DNA from: Dendrobium chrysotoxum
Taxonomy: Eukaryota; Streptophyta; Magnoliopsida; Asparagales; Orchidaceae
Length of the DNA: 64,000 nucleotides
Direction of reading: 5' to 3'
NCBI GenBank assembly: GCA_019925795.1
Contig: CM034305.1
Coordinates: 56,222,573 to 56,286,572, forward strand
Within the stretch, counting starts at the first letter, position 1, and each line of letters opens with the position of its first letter. Of this stretch, positions 33,998-45,133 are shown one piece after another. The translations under genes and the position numbers were made by a program. Under the pieces are notes generated by a model. It made no database searches. It was not told the origin of the DNA and saw only the letters and a list, made by a program, of their open reading frames with translations.

Positions 33998-36835
33998 TAT
34001 TTTTTACTCTTCTCTGCTTGTGTGCTAAATATCCGTGCAAATGCTTGAACAGAAAATTTAGCACACTCCATTGCCGCATATTTTCTAGCCCTCAACAAGA
34101 TTAAATTTCAAGAATGTCTACAAGTATGGCCAAATTTGAGAGGAAAAAAAAAAACTAGTTATGATGGAGAGAGTGAAGCTTCTTCTATAGCTATGATTGC
34201 TTATAAATCTACTATATATAGATATTAACATAATTAAAATTTTTGGTATTAAAATTATTATTTAAATTCACTACGAATTAATTAAATTATTTAAATTATT
34301 ATTTAATTTTTTTTTCAAAAAAAAAAAAGAATTAATTAATTTAATATTAATTTTCCTGGCAGATGAAAGTTCACGGCAAGGCCACGGCTTCATTATAAAG
34401 TGTTAAAGTCTAAGAAATAGATTAATGTAAGTGGCGTGATTCAAAAGGTTACTTAGATTTTACTATCTTGAAGAAGCTTAGCATCAACGTTAGATTTTTA
34501 AATACTATTTCGATAAAAAAATTATTATTAGATTGGATACAAATTTGTTACTCTACCTTATTAATAGATAGGCAACAATGAATTAAAGTTATGAAGCAGA
34601 GTGAGTGAGGTCCTAGTGAGTATGAGAGTTAGTGAGAGGTCAAGTTATGTTCACACAATAATAGTGAGAAGTAAAAAGAGTCGAATGATCGAAAATATGT
34701 ATCTTAATCTTTTATTTATACAGTGAGAGGGCTATAAAGATTGCTACACTTATAATAAAAATAAAAAAATAATACTTGATATTGTTATAACATACTAATA
34801 TTAACACATGAACTACCTGGCTAATATCCATGTGGATAATTGTCCTAGACATAACTCTCTTCCTCTTAGGCAAGTGCCTTAGGCATGTCTTCGAGGGCGA
34901 GTAACTTTAGCGAGTTTTAAAGATCTGGCCTACATGGTGGGTCTATATGAAGATGAGTCCTCTGGATGCAAGCGGTGATGTTTGATAGGCACGTTTCCCT
35001 GAACTTGTAGTTTATGCTTCCTGCAATTGGAATTGGGATGTCAGCAGTAGGCGGGTGGCCCCATGAATAACTATTGTAGGTGAGTGGGCCTTATTCAGGC
35101 GAGTGCTCCTCAAGGCATAGCCTGGCATGTAAGAGTCTTTTAATAAAGCTTGCCAACGATGATGTCACTTTGGTCTAACTTATCATTATGACTCTTCATG
35201 CCACAATACCTAAGGAGGAGAGTGACTGTTGAACTGCGGGCTATTATGCGATGTAATTCTTCATTTGGGAGAGATTTTATTTATCTATATGAGCCCTCTG
35301 AAATAGTTCAATGATCAGAACATGCTAGATAACTATGAATTACCAACATAGGCATATATTAGTATACTTATTATATCTTTGCAATAACTAATTAATTAAA
35401 TTAATTACAGATACATCATATAAAAATCCATCTAATTAAATATGAATCTAAAGAAACTTATAGAATTAAACTCAAAATTTTTTGGATTCTAATTTCAACA
35501 AATATATATTCGAAATAATTTTTGTGAGATGAGCTCAGCAACACCCAAAATGTTTTGTCCTAAAACAAATACTTAAAATATAATTAGAAATTTCAAAATA
35601 CCAAATAATATGTGAATATCTTAAATTGCAAAAAGTAATGATTAATCATGTAGAAGATTATATTATATGATTGAGAGAGAACTCTTGCAATAATTATTTC
35701 AGTACACAACATAAAAATGGGTTTTAGGAAGTAATTCATATATAGTGGTAGTTTGCAAATCGCTGCCATAGATATGTTTAGGAACTAGTTTTAATCATTA
35801 CTAGGAACTAATTAATATCATTCACAAATAAGTTGTATCCCTTGCCCTAGCTCCAAGCATTCTCTTTCGATCTATTGCTTCTTCCATTCATGCTCCATTC
35901 AATGAGCATCCACGAGCAACTTGCTGGTCTTGATGCCAAATCAATTTGCCGTAGTCATCGAATCTAAGGTCGTGGAGGTCATCCCTTGCCCTAGCTCAAT
36001 GCATTTTCTCCTTTAATCTTTTATCGTAAGTCCGTCTGAACTCCCTTCGGCAAGCTTCCACGAGAGACCCCCTCGTCCAAACACCAAATTAATCTACCAT
36101 AGTCTTTGAATCCTGTCATAGTTGAATTCTTCATTTCCATTCATTTGCTCGAGCTTTAGGGTAAACTATGAATTTGGATATTTGAAATAATCACTTTGAG
36201 TTTTATTAAAATCTACCATTAAGCTTATCCTCAACGTAGTTAATCGCTAAAACAAGCATAGTGGGATATTCAACATCATCATGGTTGCTATAAAATAAAT
36301 AATTAGCAAATTATAAAATTATGTTATTTGAGATTTATCTTTATTAAATAGATAATGAGATGCATATGCTAATGGGTCAACAATGTGTATGCATATTAAG
36401 AGATGAATGAAATTCTCTTGAGCATATTAATCAAACATGTAGGATTTTGGAGCATAATTATACCCTAGGCGTAAGTCATTATCAAAGCTATCTTTCATTA
36501 TGCACTTATTTTGTTTGAAGTGTTTACATCTTGGACTTCAAGATTTTTCGACATGTTATTAGAGTTATTGATCAATGCTTTTCCAAAAGGAGCATTGTTG
36601 CCTAAGAATTTGTACGAAGTGAAGAAGAAAATGAAAGAATTTGATCTTTGAAATATAAAGATTGATGCATGCCCTAATGATTTATGTTGTATTGGAAGTT
36701 TGACTTCTCTCCTTCGATGAAGGTCGACTTCGCTCCATGACACTGTTCGACTTCACTTCGTTGACGCCAAACGGCCGGGAGCTCGCTTGCTGTGTAGGTA
36801 ACTTTCTCCCTTTCGCATAGTTCAAATTTACCTTC
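33998..36835. other. Intergenic sequence, end of copy B and unique part
   Basis: 33998-36095 repeats 23383-25476. 36096-36835 is unique, AT-rich and without a recognised gene. It ends in a short stretch with 'cgacttcgctccatgac' before the RTE fragment. Confidence 0.55.
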
Positions 36836-37715
36836 AATTTCTCAAAATCAATTTGGATTCATGCCGGGTAGGTCTACTATGGAAGCCATACATTTATTAA
36901 GAGGTTTGATGGAGAAATATAGAGAGAATAAGGAGGATTTACATAATGTTCGTTTTTTATTTAGAAAAAGCCTATGATAAAGTTCCAAGAGAAATGCTAT
37001 GGAGAGTTCTTGAAAAGAAATTAGTTAATAATGCTTATATTCAAATCATTAAAGATATGTATGCAGGAGCTATTACTTGTGTTCAAACACAAGGTGGTTT
37101 GACCAAGTATTTCCCTATTTCGGTTGGATTACATCAAGGATCAGCCTTAAGCTCATATCTTTTTGCTTTAGTCAGGGATGTTCTCACTAGACATTTGCAA
37201 GAGGATGTACCTTGGTGTATGCTTTTTGCTGATGATATTCTTCTTGTTGATAGGACTAGAGAGGGAGTTGAAGGTAAACTAGAATTGTGGAGGTCAACCT
37301 TAGAGTCTAAAGGTTTTCGCTTGAGTAGATCTAAAACGGAATATATTGAGTGTAATTTTAGTAATAATAGACCTAGTGAGGGGATTATGACTTTGGGCGA
37401 TCAAGTCATTAATAAGAGTTTACATTTTAGATATCTTGGATCTATTGTTCAGAGTGATGGTGAAATAGATGGGGATATTATCAGCAGAATCCAAGTAGGA
37501 TGGTTGAAGTGGAGGAATGCATCTGGCTTATTATGTGATAGAAAAGTAGCCCTTAAACTTAAGGGAAAAGTTTATAAGATGGTGGTGAGACCTGCAATGC
37601 TTTATGGTGCCGAATGTTGGCCAATAAAAGAGAAGCATAATTCTAAGTTAAGTGTTGCAGAAATGAGGATGCTCAGGTGGATGAGTGGCTTTATCCTTAG
37701 AGATAGGATATGAAA
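36836..37715 (+). pseudogene. RTE-clade LINE reverse transcriptase fragment
   Basis: The RT domain that copies the LINE RNA at the nicked target. In order: 'NQFGFMPGRSTMEAIHLL' (about 36850), 'LEKAYDKVPREMLWRVL', 'GLHQGSALSSYLFALV', 'WCMLFADDILLVD' with an intact FADD catalytic motif (about 37210), 'FRYLGSIVQSDGEID' and 'LYGAECWPIKEKH'. One frameshift near 36946 separates the first motif from the rest; from there 255 codons are open. It stops at 'RDRI' (37712), where homology to the RTE copy at 3437 ends abruptly and a different repeat begins. The endonuclease and the C-terminus are missing. The 3437 copy covers what follows in the protein. Confidence 0.92.
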
Positions 37716-38865
37716 TGATGCCAATCGCTCATTGTTGACCCTGTTTCTCCCTAGACCTAGGTCAAAGGGTTGACCTGGTCAAATTTGACCAGGCTAGACC
37801 CTGGAACCCAACCCAGTGGGTCCAGGGAGTCAAACCAAGTCTGCTGAGCCCAGACCCAGGCCCTGGGTCAACCTGGTTGACCAGGTCAACCCAGGTTGAC
37901 CCATTAGACCCATATGGGTCTAAAACTAGTTCAAACCAAACCCAAACCCAATCCAGGGCTCTCCAAGCCCTATTCTCTCATCCACTGGACTCAGTGGGTC
38001 AGGCTTGACCCATTGGGCCTAGGTCTTGGCCCTGGGTCAACCTGGTTGACCAGGTCAACCCAGCTTGACCCAATAGGCCCTAATAGATCTAAATCAAGTC
38101 TTGGTTAGTTCAAACCCAATCCTAACTCAACCCCTCACTTCCTTGGGTCTAATTGACTGGGTTGACCAAGTCAACCCATGACTTGGTCAACCCAAGTCTT
38201 AGTGGGTTGAATTTGACCCATTATGACCCATTAAGACCCATTTAATGCATTAAACCCTTTCCCAATGAGCTCCCTACTCAAACCCCGGCCAGGGACCTCT
38301 GTTTTCCCTCCTAAATTACCCTAGGATAGATCCTAGCCGTTGATCTTGAACCCTAGCCTTTAAATAGATGAATTAGGGCTCTTGGGAGGGGGACCTTGCT
38401 CTTACTCTAGACCTAGACGTTCCCAAACCCTGAGAGTTGGCACACGAGCTCCCTAGGTCTTCTCCTACCCTTCCCTACTCAAATCCACCGTAAAACACCC
38501 GCCGGCGGCGAGCTTTCCGGCGAACCGAGGCGAAATCCCTCCCAAGGCGTTTTCCGTTCGATCCAAGGCATATCAGAGCTCGACTTCAACTAGGAAAAGA
38601 TACGTGGACAGTCAACAAGCTCAGAGAGCCCAAGATCTCCCAAATCCACCGAGTGGATTAGGTAAAAACCCTAACCCTAGTTAGAACACTTAGGGTTAAT
38701 TAGCGTCGTCATTAGTACGTATTAGGTCAAACCAAGGATCCCACATGAATTCTCTTCATGTATGCATGCTAGGTTTCAAATTTCATCGAATTTGATTCAC
38801 CCGATCGAGAGAACGGGGCGAAAAACGTTCCCTAGGGCTCGGTTTACGTAACGTTACGTTACGTA

Positions 38866-38905
38866 AGATCTGAACCGTTGATCACGCGATCAACGGTTCA
38901 GATCT
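38866..38905. repeat. Perfect inverted repeat, 18-nt arms
   Basis: Arm 'agatctgaaccgttgatc' at 38866-38883, 4-base loop 'acgc', complementary arm at 38888-38905. It would form a 40-nt hairpin in either strand. Similar 'gatc...ccgttgatc' hairpins occur in plant intergenic repeats. Confidence 0.95.
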
Positions 38906-39062
38906 AGCCGTTCTGCAGCGTTCGTTTGACCGCGAATCCGATCCCGCGGTCTCCGCCTCCGTCCGGCTCGATCAGGGTCGTTAATCCAAACCGCGGGCGA
39001 TCCAGCGGCTCCGCTGCCTCGCTGACGTGGCTAAGTCGAAACCGCGTCCGCGGTTTCGATTC

Positions 39063-39094
39063 GGCAATGATTGCCCTCTGCGGCAATCATTGCC
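39063..39094. repeat. Perfect inverted repeat, 13-nt arms
   Basis: Arm 'ggcaatgattgcc' (39063-39075), loop 'ctctgc', arm 'ggcaatcattgcc' (39082-39094). A third, single arm-like copy 'caatcattgcccg' follows near 39163. Confidence 0.9.
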
Positions 39095-39246
39095 CGCGGT
39101 CACGGGAACCAATCCGAGGCCGCCGCGTGGCCACTCAGCCGCCGCCGCCGTGTTATCTCTCCAATCATTGCCCGGGACCGCGGAACCAGTCCCGGGCTGA
39201 CACGTGGCCCACCGAGCCGCCGCCGCCGATATTTTTGTTTATATAT

Positions 39247-39539
39247 TATTTAATTTAAAATTTATATATATATATATATATATATTAATATATTTTAAAT
39301 TTTTTTTATTATTTAAATATTATTTAATATCATTATAATAACAGTTATATTATAATATTAATATAATATTACATTATTATAATTAATAATATGATTAATA
39401 GTATTATTATTATCCTAATAATAATATTATTATTATAATAGTTATATTATTATAATATTAACCTAATATTATTTAATATTATTATAATATTAATATTATA
39501 ATTAACAATATCATTATTTTAATAATAATATTATTGTGA

Positions 39540-39570
<31 letters not shown>

Positions 39571-39673
39571 TATTATGGTTATTGTTATTATTTTAATTAC
39601 ATTGATTATTTTAAATTATTATTATTATTATACTATTATTATTATCATTATTTTAATTATTTTAATTATCTTA

Positions 39674-39704
<31 letters not shown>

Positions 39705-39728
39705 TTATCATTACTTTAAGTTATTTTA

Positions 39729-39759
<31 letters not shown>

Positions 39760-40260
39760 TTATTATTTTTATTATTATGATTACATTATTATTATTATTA
39801 TTATTTAAAACCTATTTTAATCTATTATTACTATTATTAGCATTATAATAATATTAATATTATAATGAGTAATAATGTTATTACTTTGATAATAATAATA
39901 TTATATTATTATAATATTATTATATTATTATAATTAGCATGTAATAATATTAATGTTATAAATAATAATAAATAATATTATTATTATTATGTTGTTATAA
40001 TATTGACTATTATCATTATTAATATTACTATAATATAATATTATAATTAATAATAATATTATTATTTTAATAATATTATTATTATGTTAGTGATTATATT
40101 ACTATAATGTTAGCATTCGATTATTATTAATATTATTAAAATATTAATATTTTTTTTAGTTAATAATATTATTACTATTTTTAATAATAATATCATTATA
40201 TTAATATTAGTATCATGATAATATTAATATTTATATATATTATTATAATATTTTGATTAT
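39247..40260. repeat. About 1 kb of ATT/TTA-type microsatellite, degenerate
   Basis: Almost only A and T, dominated by 'attatt' and 'taatat' triplet patterns with scattered C and G. It starts with an (AT)n run near 39264-39285. The open frame of Ile/Tyr runs at 39536-39808 is a by-product. Confidence 0.9.
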
Positions 40261-43200
40261 TATTTATTTTAAAATTCAGACATTATTATATCTGATTTAT
40301 TTTGAAGTTATTAATTATTTTCAAATATTAATTATTTTAAATTATTTTAAAAATTACCTTTAAACCTATTTAACTTCGAAAATTCATAACTTCGTTATTT
40401 TAAGTCGGATTTTGACGCACAATACCTTAAACTTTTCAGAAAAATATGAATTTTAATTTAAAATTATTCCCTGTGTGTGATTCTATCATTTCTGGATGTT
40501 TTCTGTATTTCTATGTTATTTAATTATTTAAATATTATTTAATTAATATAAATAATTATTTTAATAATAAAAATTATTTTAAAACCCCCTCGGTGGCTGG
40601 TAGACCTCCCATGCTTATGAATTGAAGTATTTTCAATTATCTTATTTTTAAACTTACATTATTATTATTTATAATATTTATGTATTTTAAAGATAATTTT
40701 AAAATTACATATTATTTAAATCCCCCAATTTTGGGAAGTCTACCCCTTATGAAACTTTAAACCTAGGACCTGTATGTGAACAGAATTCATGTGGGAGAAG
40801 GATTAGTGAATGATTGTGTCCCAATCATTCACTAATCACTTCATTAGGTTCCTTTACTTAGTGTTTTCGTAGTCCTTGCATGTGTAAGTTGCACAAGCAC
40901 GTAGCCTAGGCTCTCCTAGATCTAAGGACATGGCTCGGTGTGTTTATATTTGCTGCATTTACCCTCTGTATTATGCCTAAGGGTTAGTTACTTCATTTCA
41001 CTCCTATATAACGTAGTGACACCCTAAGGACAACAATTAAGGACCCGTCTAGCAAACTTAGAAAAATTCCAGGAATTAGGGTAGAACCCTGAATGACTTG
41101 AAATTTGAAACACTTAAACTTAGTGACATCCTAAACCCCTCAGAATTTTCTAGGAATTTTCTGAACTCCTTAAAAATACTTAATTAGCAAACCCTAATTC
41201 ACCCGTTAATTAAGCCTTAGAAACTTCGGAAAAATCTAATAAATCCATTTTAAATCAGAAAAATACCCATAATACCTCAAACTCTCCAGAATTCATTCCC
41301 CAACCTTAGATAATTAGGGCCCCCTAATTGGACCTTTATCTGGACTTTAATTCAACCTTAATCAAAAATCACCTTTTCGCCTTAATTGAATTATTAAAAA
41401 TTATTAAAAATCCCAAATTTCCCCCAAACACTTGGGAACACCTTCTTAGGTCATTTCTGACCTTTGGGGGTGATTCCAATCAGTTTGGAGCTGATTTGGG
41501 CCAAAACCCCCAAAGTATCCCTAATTAGGCAATTTCGATAATTCCTTTAATTGCCCCAACTTCTACAAATCATAACTAATTATAGAAAATTCTAAAATGG
41601 GCAAACTAAAAGGCACCTAACTCTAATTAAGGTCTAGTATTTATTAAAAATCTCAGGTGGCCAGAAATCAGCTTAAATTTAAAAGTCAACTTTTCGGTCA
41701 ACCGTAGCCTATAGTCTAGGGCCCGAAACTTCTAAAATTCATAACTTTGCGTAGGAAACTCCAAATCCAGCAAACTCAAAGGCATTCAACTCACATTAGG
41801 GTCTAGTATTCATTAAAAACATTAAGATTCTAGAAACCAACCAAAATCAAAAAAGTCAACAATCTAGTCAAACTTAGTTCAAAATAAGATCAAAACTTCA
41901 GAAATTCATAACTTTGGATAAGAGAATCCAAATTGGGCATACTAACTGTCTAACTGATCAGGTTAAGGCCTAGTATTTTATAAAAATATTAGCTGGTCAT
42001 AAATACCCTTTAATCAAAAAGTCAATTTTGGACCCCCTTTTACTTAGTGTATAGATGGACCCCGAAACCCCTAAAACTCATCAATGCAATTTAAACTTTA
42101 AACATTATTACCCTAAGAACTAAAATTGATCCACACATTAAATCAACTAAGATAGATCTCAATTCACTAATATTTGGACTTTAAATAAAACTTCCCTTTT
42201 CAGATTTACAACCAACTTGGACAGCAGGCAATTGTAACTAACTACCCAGCCTAGGATCTACCTCAGCTACACAGCTTTTCACACACATCTAGATGGTTTG
42301 TTAGGGCACCACTTCTAGACCTAGGCTAGGCCGGTGTTTACTTTTCTGTTGTGTGCCGAGATTTTTGAGATTTCACTGCATTTGTGATTGAGATGATGCT
42401 GGTGTGTTTGTTTACTTTTACTGCACTCTGGGAATTGATGTGATTGTACGATAGACTACCCATATGTTAGGATCGAGGTTCATACTAACAATGTCTCCTG
42501 CAGGTGGCCATGCTCATGCAGCATTAAATAAAAAGGGGGGGCAATAATCATGATTTAAAAATTAATGCTGTTTCATGCAGGTGCTTCAGAAATTGCTCAG
42601 CCCCCCTAAATAAATGAGGGCTAATTGAAAGTCATTATAAATTGCTACAGGTACTCCAGAGCTCGCTTAGCCCTCAAATATTTAAGAGCATGGCCAAGTG
42701 TGGCTGTGATGAGTATTTTCATTTCTATATAAATTGCTTGTGATATATTAAACTGCTTGGGATGATTATTTTTAGGATAACCTTGCAGGAGCGTCTAGAA
42801 TTTACTGCTTTCATTTAATGTAATTGAGTGTGATATTGGTATAGAGTTGTGAAAGTTTATTTCGAGTGGGGATACAAGGATCCAAAGGTTGGATGCCCAA
42901 AGAGAAAAGGACACCCAATATGAGGATAGTCCTTTCCTATTTGAGAATCCAAATTTGGATCATTCTACTACCCGAGGAGTCCAAGGAGGCTGAGATCCAA
43001 GGAGCCCAAGGAAGCTGAGATCTAAAGATTCCAACAAAACTAAGATCCGAGGAGTCCAAGGAGCAGAAGATCAAGAAGATGAAGACCAAGTGTATCCCAC
43101 TCAAAATAACTTGCGTCAGTCTTAGGATTAGAAATCCGGGTTGTTGGCAGTGGTGCCCGGCCACTTTAATTTTATGCAGACCCTGGGTTGTAATTAAGGG

Positions 43201-43480
43201 CAGTTGGCCTATGGACATTTATTAATTCATTTGGATAATTTTAATGTGTTTTACGATTGTGTGCCTCTAGGATTGTTTGCTTTTTCATAGTTTATTGGCG
43301 ATCTGCATGCCGCTTTTGTTTTAGCCTGGATTTCGTTAGGCTCTCTAAGGACTAAAACCTTTTCTACTCACAACTAATATTTAAAATTGTAAGTTTTAAG
43401 CAATTTAGAAACTTAACGACCTAGGGAATTGCCGGAATCGTCCGGGGTCGCATGCATATCGTTGCATTTCTCTCTTTCCT
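40261..43480. repeat. Non-coding repeat region with 168-bp triplicate and hairpin
   Basis: No coding signal. Three diverged units of about 168 bases start with 'acttct/ca...cataact' at 41559, 41728 and 41895; each continues with 'ggtctagtatt' (or close) and 'aaaagtcaa'. A perfect inverted repeat lies at 40801-40837 (15-nt arms 'gattagtgaatgatt', 7-nt loop). A purine-rich stretch near 42965-43085 repeats 'gaggagtccaaggag' and 'ctgagatc' at roughly 29-base intervals. With 37716-40260 this may be one large non-coding element. Confidence 0.5.
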
Positions 43481-44568
43481 TCTATAAGACACTTCCCCGC
43501 CCGTGGGTAGAGTCCGGATAATCTGACCTATGAGGATGAGGTGCCGGACCTGGGGAAGCCCAGTCTAATTCTCAAAAATTATTTTTATAAGCCTTTTTAA
43601 AGTTCTATGCATATCTGATTTGGATACTTTAACCAGCATGCATTGCATTAGAAATCAACTAAATCAAAATTTTAATTGCATCAGTCATAGGAGCATTCAC
43701 CCAACATCAGTCCCGGGCCAATTAGGAAATCCTCTAGACGTCGGCCCTACTTCCAAGAACTATAACCTACCCACCCATCTTTCATTAAATGACTGGACAG
43801 CATGGTTTTAAAGCGATTAGGTGGTTAGCTGGCTCCCCCTTCCAGGCCGGGGTAAGTCCAGGTTTTGCATTGCATTAGTTAGGACACGGGTGTTAGTGTT
43901 GCGTAGAACACTAAACCCATTAGATTTAAGATTCAAGGCTACTATTGTTTCGTAGTATATCTCATCGGTAGGTAGGTCTTCTGTCTTCCAGGGACCATAA
44001 ACCCTACATATCCGCGTCACACGGATGACGCCACCTCCATCCTTCCCTCCTGCATGTTTCGAGTGCATGATTTATTTATTTTTCTCCAGTTTCCCCTCAC
44101 TGCCTTAGTCCCTCCGGATGCTGATGTGAGCCATGCATGTTGACTAAGCCTAGTTGAACCTCTCTTTCCCTTCGAGTAGGACTTCCTAGTCTTCCCCCTA
44201 TGTGTCAATCCCAATTCAAAAAGTATGATATAGAATCCTTAATCGAGAGTATTCTCAGGCTCCGGCTTGAGATGTAATTAACCACGGGGGCTTGCGCCCG
44301 TGGGAAACCGAATCCCACTCTCAAATAAACCCCATTCGAGCTAATGTATCGGGTGGGGGAAACCCGTTGTGATTAGATCGTACATATTGTTATCCATCGG
44401 GGTGTGCTGGTGAGAGCCACTATCCTCAATGGTTAATCGTATGCATGATCGAATCTGCCCTTCCATTGGCCAGATACTGTCTCCCCTCGCGGGGCGATGG
44501 TATTTGTTGAGTCCTTTCGGAGGTCCACACTCATGCATACATATCTTGGTCAAACCCTCGAGGTCGCT
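43481..44568. other. Unassigned sequence between the large repeat and an RTE scrap
   Basis: No gene recognised. It includes 'gggtagagtccggataatc', 'ggccggggtaagtcc' and 'cgggggcttgcgcccgtgg' (a short hairpin near 44285). Minus-strand frames at 43817-44068 and 44017-44214 have no motif I recognise. It may be the end of the element that starts at 37716. Confidence 0.4.
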
Positions 44569-44672
44569 TGCTGTTCTTGGAACTTTATCATATGCTTTCT
44601 CTAAATCAATAAATATCAAATGTAGATCACCTTATTCTCTCTATATTTCTCCATCAAACCTAGATAGGACTA
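44569..44672 (-). pseudogene. RTE-clade RT scrap joined to unrelated sequence
   Basis: The minus strand reads 'IFIDLEKAYDKVPR', the same RT motif as at about 36950, with matching nucleotides in the upstream part ('gtttgatggagaaatata', at the right end on the plus strand). Homology ends right after 'KVPR', and the frame continues into unrelated sequence (44341-44569), giving a chimeric 92-codon frame that is not a gene. About 100 bases of RTE are left. Confidence 0.75.
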
Positions 44673-45133
44673 TCTTGCTAGTGCACGGGGGAAAGGATGG
44701 CCACAAGGGTGGGCACGATTGTCTTCAACTTCGAAGAAGAGGTGAAGACATGAGATGCATACTACTTTGAAGAAGAAGCAAAGCTAGGAACTGTATTGTA
44801 TAATGATAGGGCATTGGTGTAAGATATACATGAATAAATATTACATAAATTAATAAAGAAATATCCCACCGTATCTGATAAGTGCAGTGTCCAATTTTAC
44901 ACTAAATAAATTTGATATAATTTCTAAAGTTTCATACATGTGTTGGGACATGTCGGAGCTATTTGTTTGCATCTAATAGTGTCTGACACAAGTCATTTGG
45001 AAATAGTTTTCCTTCATATCTTTTTATCAATGGCAGTATGTAACTATTTTGGCAAGTAATCGTAACCTATATCCTTATTGTCAATATTATATGTAGGCTA
45101 TATATTATGGATATCAGAACTCAAAGAAGTTAG
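44673..45133. other. Intergenic sequence before the CACTA remains
   Basis: AT-rich, no coding signal. I looked here for a CACTA left terminus ('cactac' followed by A-rich sequence) and did not find a convincing one. Confidence 0.5.

Larger units (their letters stand above)
25977..36095 (+). repeat. 10.1-kb segment, copy B (right of the assembly gap)
   Basis: Near-identical to 15347-25476. Its left end is the first base after the gap, and homology ends at 'accaaattaatct' (36095), exactly where copy A runs into the gap. Beyond that the sequence is unique ('accatagtctttg'). Sub-features sit at an offset of about 10,614-10,633 from copy A. Confidence 0.95.
37716..39240. repeat. Non-coding repeat: TTGACC-rich part and GC-rich hairpin part
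   Basis: 37720-38230 is dense in 'ggtcaacctggttgacc' and 'tgacccattagaccc', partly self-complementary. 38460-39230 is GC-rich and carries two perfect inverted repeats and a diverged tandem pair around 'caatcattgcccg' with 'gccgccgccg' (about 39085 and 39163). It reads like the start of a very long plant LTR or a large non-autonomous retroelement, beginning 'tgatgccaatcgc'. I cannot confirm this, since no terminal 'ca', primer binding site or coding region is seen. The 60-110-codon frames here are composition effects. Confidence 0.5.

Noticed and set aside
15347..36095. A genuine recent tandem duplication of the kinase locus
   Set aside because: Possible, but the homology stops exactly at the gap on both sides and the gap is a 500-N placeholder; a contig overlap explains this more simply.
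37914..39258. Possible host exons in the GC-rich region
   Set aside because: Frames are short, overlap on both strands and follow repeated GC-rich units and hairpins; no conserved domain.
39536..39808. 90-codon Ile/Tyr-rich open frame; similar frames at 20646-20882 and 60632-60910
   Set aside because: Translation of ATT or AT microsatellites.
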